Assembly (NCBI GenBank): GCA_027596195.1
Contig: JADGJG010000994.1
Coordinates: forward strand, 1-10,044
Source: Podochytrium sp. JEL0797
Taxonomy: Eukaryota > Chytridiomycota > Chytridiomycetes > Chytridiales > Chytriomycetaceae
Direction of reading: 5' to 3'
Length of the DNA: 10,044 nt
Positions 1-4,954 of the stretch are shown piece after piece. Each line of letters opens with the position of its first letter. Within the stretch, counting starts at the first letter, position 1. A model generated the notes under the pieces. The model was not told the DNA's origin, ran no database searches, and was given only the letters and a program-made list of their open reading frames with translations. The position numbers and the translations under genes were made by a program.

Positions 1-195
1 CCCAAATAGATTTTATGTTCTTGATTGGGTACCCCCCCTCGATTCATTGATGTTATTTTTCTGCATATTCCAATACATCTCCACGGCATCTCAGTTTTCG
101 GACGAAAACAATCGAAATCAAATGTGTGTTTGTGTCCCCATGTAAACTACAAATCTCCCAAGGAGGTGGACAGAGACACACCTTCACCAACAACT
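1..195 (+). repeat. Left arm of a diverged inverted repeat
   Basis: This stretch is matched in reverse complement by 789-998. Shared blocks include ATTTTATGTTCTTGATTGGG, a run from TTATTTTTCTGCATATTCC through CATCTCCACGGCA, TTTTCGGACGAAA, and a weaker tail ending CCTTCACCAACA. The left arm lacks about 17 nt present in the right arm after the CCACGGCA block. Because the arm begins at base 1, it may extend upstream of the window. The arms are nearly identical in their outer 90 bp and diverge inward, so this is an old inverted duplication or the terminal inverted repeat of a DNA element. No open gene is seen in 1-330. Confidence 0.8.
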
Positions 196-330
196 TTCTT
201 ATTATGTGACGCATTCCTCGCGATTCACCCAGATCAAAATCTGCAGTTCCCCATTCTCATTCGTCTGCAATGCTTTTTCATACCCTGAATGTTGATTTCT
301 CAATATCATTTGTGAATGAAGGAATAAAAA

Positions 331-842
331 TCATCTAGTCATACTTTGTATTAAGGAAAACACACAAGAGCATAGATTGTGTAGTTGACAGAAGTAACAC
401 TCGCAAGAACTGACAAACATGTCTGGCTTCTCAGTTAGGTATTCCACTTCAAGTCCCGAAAGCTTGCCCACTTCTCGATACTTCGCAACAAGGTTCACGA
501 GATCTTTGTACACAATGTACTGACCGGACTGTGTGGTCATGGCTTTCGAAATGCATGCCACCGACAAGTTTGAGTTCATCACCAGGCCCTTCAAATGCTC
601 TTTTGCTCCCATATCTCGCAGTCCAACCAGGGACTTTGACATCGCCACATGCTTTGGATCGCCTGCAAGCGCAACAACTTCACGCTGCTGTCAGGGTAGA
701 GCATATCTCACAACTTGGTGACCGCCTTTCCGAGGGTGCCGAGAAGGTCGCGCAAAGTCCAAGTTTGTTCGGCAACGTTGGGCAGGATGTTGGTGAAGGC
801 ATGCATCTCTGGCCGCCTCCTCAGGAAATTCATAGCTTCCCA
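331..842 (-). pseudogene. Broken coding fragment of unknown function between inverted repeats
   Basis: The minus strand has protein-like sequence in two frames. From about 830 down, one frame reads FLRRRPEMHAFTNILPNV, then TWTLRDLLGTLGKAVTKL, a stop, then YPDSSVKLLRLQAIQSM. The second frame takes over near 690 with EVVALAGDPKHVAMSKSLVG and continues as KEHLKGLVMNSNLSVACISK and YREVGKLSGLEVEYLTEKPD to a stop at 331. One stop plus one frame change separates the parts, so this is a decayed gene or an exon set captured in a mobile element. Leucine-rich helical text suggests an armadillo/HEAT-like fold, but I recognise no family. The left arm around 205-290 (HPDQNLQFPILIRLQ) may be a weak second copy of the same region. 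Confidence 0.45.
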
Positions 843-998
843 TGGGGACAGAAACGCTCATTTGAAAGGGTTTTCGATTGGTTTCGTCCGAAAACATTTA
901 TTGTTTTGATTTGAGCTGCCGTGGAGATGTATTGGAATATGCAGAAAAATAACGTCAATGTATCGAGGGGTGGTACCCAATCAAGAACATAAAATCTA
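789..998 (-). repeat. Right arm of a diverged inverted repeat
   Basis: This is the reverse-complement partner of 1-195, oriented so that its outer end lies near 998. The outer end runs into CCCAAATAAGCTTGGG and then a G homopolymer at 1019-1031. Just beyond, ACAAATAGATTTT at 1034-1047 echoes the first bases of the window (CCAAATAGATTTT). The inner part overlaps the start of the broken minus-strand coding fragment, so the arms may be copies of a gene-flanking segment rather than classic transposon ends. No target-site duplication can be judged, because the left border lies at or outside the window edge. Confidence 0.8.
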
Positions 999-1018
999 GG
1001 TCCCAAATAAGCTTGGGA

Positions 1019-1031
1019 GGGGGGGGGGGGG
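1019..1031. repeat. G13 homopolymer beside the inverted repeat
   Basis: The run follows the outer end of the right inverted-repeat arm, next to CCCAAATAAGCTTGGG. It could mark an element boundary or an assembly-prone site. Confidence 0.85.
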
Positions 1032-1199
1032 TCACAAATAGATTTTTCCATATAATAAAATGTCATAGGATTTAAAAACATCACTATTACCAAGCCTGGG
1101 TATTGGGATCACCAGACTCTCAGCTGCAGGGGACACACCCCCACCACTCCCCTTCGACTCCATCATGGGTCAAGCCAGTAGCTCTCCGCGGGGAAGGAG

Positions 1200-1490
1200 A
1201 TGCTGAAGATGATCCAACCATACCTTGACGAGAACGCAAAGATCAAACCATATGCTAAAACGAATATCCCTGGCAGCGCTATGGGATAGAGTGGAAGAGT
1301 GCTTTCATTCCTTCACAACCCCAATTTTGACCTAACTCACACACAAAAGATCGACAAATGGCTCTTCATGCGCAGCATCGTCAAGAACGGTGGACCTGCT
1401 GATTGGAACTTGCCGATCATTGCCCCAACATGCATCGTCAATGGAGAAATCGCCAAGACAAAGCTACTTCTGGAGGTTCCCCACGTGCCA
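1200..1490 (+). pseudogene. Unrecognised ORF remnant upstream of reverse transcriptase
   Basis: One plus-strand frame reads from an ATG at 1200 (MLKMIQPYLDENAKIKPYAK) through a single TAG near 1287, then on to a stop at about 1491 (FDLTHTQKIDKWLFMRSIVK, later NLPIIAPTCIVNGEIAKTKL). It lies immediately before the reverse-transcriptase remnant, where a Ty3/Gypsy element would carry the end of gag and the protease. The segment NLPIIAPTCIVNGEIAKTKLLLE resembles in pattern the strand before the DSG/DTG of a retropepsin, but the catalytic triad itself is not seen. The assignment to the retroelement is positional. Nothing further is recognisable in 1048-1199. Confidence 0.35.
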
Positions 1491-1504
1491 TGAGCCCGTG
1501 ACAC

Positions 1505-1920
1505 TCTCAAGACCATCTCGCAGTCAAAAGTCTTTTCCATAATCGACCTTGAGGGAGTGTACCTTCAGTTCCCACTGCATGTATCACTATGAGTTCCAAT
1601 CACCCCCATTCAGCCTCAAGAACATGCCATTATTCTTCCAATATTTTTACACATGCAAGCAAAACCTTCGAAGTATTCCTGCAACTAAGAATGCATTGGT
1701 CCCACAACTAGACATGGACGACATCCTCATCCTCTCCAAAGGATACGTTGAGCACATGGCCAACCTCATCACCACAATCAATTAGCTCACCACCACCGTC
1801 CACCTCCACATCAACTTTTTGAAGTGCCAGTTCGGGAAGCGTGAATTCAAACTCCTCAGATTCATGAAGAGTGCAGAAGGGATCCGTATCGACCCAGGGA
1901 GATTCAAGGCCAAGATGTTT
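1505..1920 (+). pseudogene. Ty3/Gypsy reverse transcriptase remnant
   Basis: Reverse-transcriptase motifs appear in order over two frames. SKVFSIIDLEGVYLQFPLH (about 1523-1579) matches the block containing the first catalytic aspartate. Then come PFSLKNMPLFFQYF (the F-G-L-x-N-A-P-x-x-F-Q block), LDMDDILILSKG (the catalytic Y-x-D-D box with Tyr replaced by Asp), NFLKCQFGKREFKLLRF, and EGIRIDPGRFKAKMF. The order and spacing are those of Ty3/Gypsy pol. A stop after DMDD, at about 1783, and a frame change near 1560 break the reading. The usual stretch between the F-Q-block and the DD box is shortened. The copy is therefore non-functional. Confidence 0.82.
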
Positions 1921-1961
1921 TCGGAACACCAGATGTGTTACTCAGCAACGTATAAGGATTT

Positions 1962-2185
1962 TTGGCCATCATGTACTGCCTCAAGAAGTTCTATCCACAC
2001 CTGTATGGCTCCCACTTCGTTCTGGATACGGATCACAAGGCCCTGACGCACCTCTTCACGCAGAAGGAGCTGAGCGTTGTACTCCAAGGTTGGATTGACA
2101 CCCTCCTCTCGTATGATTTCACAATCTCCCACATCCGCGGTATCAAGAAAATTCTACCCAACGCCTTGAGCCGGATTCTGGAGGA
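1962..2185 (+). pseudogene. Ty3/Gypsy RNase H domain remnant
   Basis: The translation includes AIMYCLKKFYPHLYGSHFVL, DTDHKALTHLF, then YDFTISHIRGIKKILPNALS. This is the classic Ty3/Gypsy RNase H order: a helix with L-K-x-F-x-x-Y-L-Y-G, the T-D-H-x-A-L block, and the terminal A-D-A-L-S-R block. Here the last block reads PNALSR, so the conserved aspartate is Asn. The normal acidic residue before the helix is also missing, because the text upstream of 1962 is out of frame with it. The reading shifts by one frame before the integrase segment, so the polyprotein is broken here as well. Confidence 0.85.
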
Positions 2186-2339
2186 CTTTGAAGCAGCGGT
2201 GCCGCAGTATATCCTCCGGAACGATGAATTTAACGGGCAAGGACGTTCTCGAGTTTGGGAAGGGCTTCGCACCGGATCCATCACGCGACGCGAGCAGCAG
2301 TGTCAAAGTAGCTCTCAAACACCCCGTCACTGTCGACCC

Positions 2340-2597
2340 CACCCTCAGAGTGGAAGTACTGGAGGAGGAGTGCTCAGCCTTTCACGTCAGCACCAGCCAC
2401 ATTGGCACATCAGCGTTGTTGTGCCACATCTGGGTAGAGGGCAGAGATTGGAGAGGGATCAAGAAGGATGTGTCAGTGTATTTGGCCAAGTGTGTGATGT
2501 GTGCGAAGTGGAACCTGGGGAAGCAGGGATTTCACCTGTTGCAGTCAATCTCGGCAACCCTACCATTCGACCATTTACGCAGATCTCGACAATGTCA
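2340..2597 (+). pseudogene. Integrase zinc-binding domain remnant, plus-strand copy
   Basis: The segment encodes an H2C2 zinc-binding domain: FHVSTSHIGTSALLCHIW supplies the two histidines and YLAKCVMCAKWN the CxxC pair. It is followed by GKQGFHLLQSISATLPFDHL, the linker that leads to the integrase catalytic core in Ty3/Gypsy elements. The D-D-E core does not follow, because the sequence turns back into its own inverted copy at about 2598-2630. The upstream part of the same frame (from about 2188) is the RNase H to integrase connection. This domain forms the left arm of the palindrome described separately. Confidence 0.78.
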
Positions 2598-2767
2598 CAA
2601 GAACACCAGCAAGTAGTTGTATCCTTCCTGCAATGTCGTTGAGATCTGCATTTGGTCGAATGGTAGGTTGCCGAGATCGACTGCAGCAGGTGAAATCCCT
2701 GCTTCCCCACGTTCCACTTAGCACATGTCACGCACTTAGCCAAATATGCCAGCACGTCCTTCTTGAT
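2458..2767. repeat. Imperfect palindrome with arms of about 140 bp
   Basis: Bases 2458-2597 and 2630-2767 are reverse complements of each other, with roughly 20 mismatches and at least one single-base indel, around a spacer of about 32 bp. Long identical blocks include GGGGAAGCAGGGATTTCACC and ATCTCGGCAACC. Both arms encode the same integrase segment, so this is a tail-to-tail pair of retroelement fragments, not a random hairpin. Divergence of more than 10% between arms argues against a recent amplification or sequencing artefact. Confidence 0.85.
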
Positions 2768-2790
2768 TGCAACAGTAAAATGCAATCCAC
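2598..2790 (-). pseudogene. Integrase zinc-binding domain remnant, inverted second copy
   Basis: Read on the minus strand from about 2790 this gives VAIKKDVLAYLAKCVTCAKW, then GKQGFHLLQSISAT. A one-base deletion relative to the plus copy then shifts the frame to LPFDQMQ, followed by EGYNYLLVFL, which resembles the first beta strand of the integrase core. The 32-bp spacer between the palindrome arms (2598-2629) therefore belongs to this minus copy. The first half of the zinc-binding domain, with the histidines, is absent. The fragment abuts the extra copy of the homoserine dehydrogenase 3' end at about 2795. Confidence 0.75.
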
Positions 2791-2794
2791 AAGG

Positions 2795-2984
2795 ATTCCA
2801 CCCTTTCACACCCCTTCATAGAAAGGTTTTTATGTGAAGTATAGTTGACATGTGCTGCAATCTTGAGAAGGTCCGAAAAGATTCCTAAAGCCGTGACCGC
2901 CGCACCCCCCGGCTCCTTGCACAATCAACGAATTCGAACCACAATATTCAATAATATTATCACTTTCCTTCAACGACGCAAAAA
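2795..2984 (-). pseudogene. Truncated extra copy of the homoserine dehydrogenase 3' end
   Basis: The minus strand repeats the last roughly 50 codons and about 40 bp of 3' flank of the homoserine dehydrogenase gene found at 3061-3259. Readable pieces are SDNIIEYCGSNSLIVQGAG, then after a frameshift AAVTALGIFSDLLKIAAHVN. Identical DNA blocks include CAATCTTGAGAAGGTCCGAA (plus-strand reading). The stop codon of the intact gene (TGA) is AAA here, so the frame runs on. There is no upstream catalytic part. The copy is oriented as a direct (tandem) repeat of the intact gene end, and its outer edge touches the integrase fragment. It is non-functional. Confidence 0.88.
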
Positions 2985-3001
2985 AAACGCGATCACGCAA
3001 A

Positions 3002-3017
3002 ATGCGGACGTCCGCAT
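3002..3017. repeat. 16-bp perfect palindrome
   Basis: ATGCGGACGTCCGCAT is self-complementary. It lies in the roughly 75-bp segment between the two copies of the homoserine dehydrogenase 3' end. It could be a transcription-factor site or a relic of the duplication junction; no function can be assigned. Confidence 0.5.
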
Positions 3018-3045
3018 GGGGATTCAATGGGGATCTCAGTTTCAT

Positions 3046-3051
3046 TTTATT
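3046..3051 (-). terminator. Probable polyadenylation signal of homoserine dehydrogenase
   Basis: AATAAA on the minus strand lies 44 nt past the stop codon, within AAACAAATAAAATG. It falls just outside the segment shared with the broken 3' copy at 2795-2984, so that copy lacks it. The position is typical for fungal 3' ends. There is no experimental support. Confidence 0.45.
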
Positions 3052-3094
3052 TGTTTTTGAATTCCACCGGTTTACACCCGTCATGGCAATGCAT

Positions 3095-4343
3095 TCACTG
3101 CGACGAATAGTTGACGCGCGCCGCAATCTTGAGAAGGTCCGAAAAGATTCCAAAAGCCGTAACCGCCGCGCCGGCCCCAGCTCCTTGCACAATCAAAGGA
3201 TTCGGGAACCGCTTCGTCGTAAACGCAATAATATTGTCACTCCCCTTCAACGACGCAAACGGATGACTCGCATCATACTCAGCGAGACGCACCGAAGACC
3301 CACCGTTGGGGTCAATCACACCGACACATCTCAAGACTCTGCCTTTGGCTCTCGCAGCGTCGTTCATGGCGGCAAAGTGGGCGTCAAAGGAGGGAAGTTG
3401 GGCCATAAAGTCGTCTGCGGAGGCGATGGAGCGCAGTTGTTCGGGGACAATGTTTTCGATGGGGAGGGTGTCGAGGGAGAGGGGGAGTCCGGCGACGCGA
3501 CCGAGGATGACGACCTGGAGTTTGTTTTTTGGTGGTTTTTGGGGGTGTATGTGAGTGGATGGACGCGAGAAAGGCAACGCGAGAGCAAGTGCGGCGGTAC
3601 CTTGCGACCAACATCCATCCCGTTCAAATCGTCTCTAGGATCCGGCTCCGTGTATCCATTCGCTTTGGCCACATTCACAATGTCAGAAAACTTTTGCGGG
3701 ACCGCAGGAGCCGTGACGGTGGAATAGTTGTTGAAAATGTAGCTGAGGGTGCCGCTGAAGATGCCTTCAATCTTGACGATTTCGTCGCCAGTCGCGACAA
3801 GGTCTTCGAGGGTCGAGAGGATGGGGAGGCCGGCGCTGTTAAATTATTTAATAAATATATAATAATAAAATAAAATAAAATAAAGAGATAAGGAGATAAC
3901 ACGCACCCCACAGTGGCCTCGTGGAAGAGCAGCGGACGCGCGCCTTGCTTGCCGCCCGTGGCGAGAGCGCCCTTGATGTCGCTGTAGAGAGAAGCGTTGG
4001 ACGAGAAGGGCTTCTTGTTTGGCGTCACGACGTGGCAGCCGCTTTGCAGCAAAGACGGATACAGCGCGGCAACGTGGTCGCTGCTCGTGCAGTCAACGAC
4101 GACGCAGGGCGGCGCGGCCTGCGCGGCAGCGACAAGAGCCGCGAGCGCGTCGCTGCGAGGCGCCAGTTTGTAAGAGGAGAGGTCCACGCCAACGGGAGAC
4201 ACAAATGCTGCCTTGGATGACGCAATCGCAACAACGCGAAGCAGGGGAGACACTCCGCGTCGCTGATGCGCAAGAACCTGCGAAAGAAATTCGCTGCCAA
4301 CGAGGCCAGGGCCAATCAGCGCAATGTTGATCACGGGGGACAT
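3095..4343 (-). CDS. HOM6: Homoserine dehydrogenase, 3 exons
   Basis: This enzyme reduces aspartate-4-semialdehyde to homoserine with NAD(P)H, on the route to threonine and methionine, normally in the cytosol. Exons: 4343-3907, 3835-3601, 3514-3095; introns of 71 and 86 nt have GT-AG ends. The 363-aa product is close to the yeast length of 359 aa. Visible motifs are the nucleotide-binding IGPGLVGSEF (residues 10-19), CHVVTPNKKPF (about 103-113), HEATVGAGLPIL across intron 1, EGIFSGTLSYIFN (about 169-181) and EPDPRDDLNGMDVGRK, where Asp220 and Lys224 match the catalytic Asp/Lys pair of the yeast enzyme. The C-terminal part includes GAGAGAAVTAFGIFSDLLKI. No aspartokinase domain is attached, as in fungi. 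A (TAAAA)n tract sits in intron 1. The first ATG gives the expected N-terminus. Confidence 0.96.
3866..3884. repeat. (TAAAA)n microsatellite in intron 1 of homoserine dehydrogenase
   Basis: Three TAAAA units plus TAAA sit within a very AT-rich intron. On the coding (minus) strand it reads TTTTA repeats upstream of the 3' splice site and may serve as the U-rich tract. Confidence 0.7.
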
Positions 4344-4662
4344 TTTTGGGTTTTTTTTTGCATCACTCCGAGGTTGCTCCGAGATTTCCCGAAGACCCCC
4401 TTGGCTACCTGTAAAGAGAAAACTCTATTTCGAAATCTCTAAAATTAATGGTAAGAACCGTCCAATTCATTTGTGTCGCTACAATTTGAAAATTAAAGTG
4501 GACTGAAACTGAAATGAGAAATAAAACGCGTTATGAGTGCGCGTGGAAGGGAGTGGCCGCAGAGTAGCGTGTCGCGTCGCGCAGCCAACCTTGTCGTCGG
4601 CGTGAATAGCCCTTGGGCAGCTTGGGCAAAGAAAAAAAAATTCCCTCAACAAACTCCGTGCG
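4344..4662. promoter_or_regulatory. Divergent promoter region, homoserine dehydrogenase / velvet gene
   Basis: About 320 bp separate the ATG of the minus-strand dehydrogenase from the ATG of the plus-strand velvet-like gene, so both promoters must lie here. Near the dehydrogenase start is a T-run and a repeated CTCCGAG motif (4365-4382). ACGCGT at 4526-4531 is the core of the fungal MluI cell-cycle box, and GTCGCGTCGCGC follows near 4570-4582. No Gcn4-type TGACTCA site was seen. There is an A-run at 4631-4640 just before the velvet ATG. No ORF in this interval looks like a gene. Confidence 0.55.
4526..4531. promoter_or_regulatory. MluI cell-cycle box-like ACGCGT
   Basis: A perfect ACGCGT core stands in the divergent intergenic region. 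In yeasts this core binds MBF at G1/S genes. A single 6-bp match is weak evidence, and neither flanking gene is a typical MBF target. Confidence 0.2.
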
Positions 4663-4815
4663 ATGGAAGGACAGGGCAAGTTCAAGATTGAGATTGAGTC
4701 GGTATGAGGGAGCCCCATGTGGTTACGTATGTGCATGGCTAACAGCACCTCCTAGCACCCTCTTCACGGGCGCTCGTGCGGTGTGGGCGACAAGGACCGG
4801 AGGCCGCTGAATCCC
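4663..4815 (+). CDS. N-terminus of a velvet-domain regulator, truncated at a poly-G run
   Basis: Exon 1 (4663-4701) reads MEGQGKFKIEIES. A 54-nt intron (4702-4755, GTATGA...branch-like GGCTAAC...TAG) follows, and exon 2 (4756-4815) reads HPLHGRSCGVGDKDRRPLNP, ending at a GTGCGT donor. The motif R-x-C-G-x-G-D-K-D-R-R-P-x-x-P is the signature of the first strands of the velvet domain (VeA/VelB/VosA family). These are NF-kB-fold DNA-binding regulators of fungal development and secondary metabolism. In the family the next residues would be a P-P-P-I-V-Q-L-like strand, but nothing like it follows. The remaining 100 or more residues of the domain are missing, and a G19 tract lies 48 bp downstream. 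Either the assembly has lost the rest or the gene is truly broken. Confidence 0.72.
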
Positions 4816-4863
4816 GTGCGTGTTTGTCACGCGGCGAACGCTTCCGATGCCCTCTGGCCCGCC

Positions 4864-4890
4864 GGGGGGGGGGGGGGGGGGGCGGGGGGG
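4864..4890. repeat. Long G homopolymer (19 G, then C and 7 G)
   Basis: There are nineteen consecutive G, one C and seven more G, followed by GC-rich sequence to about 4905. It sits between the velvet start and the RhoGEF remainder. Runs of this kind also occur at 1019-1031 (13 G) and at the last 8 bases of the window. Homopolymers of this length often collapse or break assemblies, so the surrounding join is suspect. Confidence 0.9.
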
Positions 4891-4954
4891 CGCCGGGCCG
4901 GGGCGCATTTTTTAGGTTTATGCTTACTACCATTGATTTTTTTAATGTGGACAG

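Larger units (their letters stand above)
1137..2790. mobile_element. Degraded Ty3/Gypsy LTR retrotransposon fragments
   Basis: The interval collects reverse transcriptase, RNase H and integrase zinc-binding remnants in the pol order of Ty3/Gypsy elements on the plus strand. A short opposite-strand integrase piece follows. No LTRs, primer-binding site or polypurine tract were found within the window, and gag is not recognisable. Several stops and frame changes show the element is dead. The left border is placed arbitrarily, where coding-like text begins after the inverted-repeat region. Confidence 0.75.

Noticed and set aside
1..330. A gene on the plus strand at 25-288
   Set aside because: The frame lies in the inverted-repeat arm, has no motif, and is not preserved as a conserved frame in the partner arm.
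2458..2767. Whole-genome-amplification chimera as the cause of the palindrome
   Set aside because: Amplification chimeras give identical arms, whereas these arms differ at about 20 positions and by at least one indel.
3002..3727. Long 241-codon plus-strand frame over the homoserine dehydrogenase 3' half
   Set aside because: It runs antisense to exons 2 and 3 and through their intron, with no recognisable domain and low-complexity Gly/Arg text, so it is treated as a chance frame.
4019..4330. Open frames antisense to homoserine dehydrogenase exon 1
   Set aside because: They are shadows of a GC-biased coding exon. The translations are Arg/Ala-rich, have no motif, and the opposite strand is a clear enzyme.
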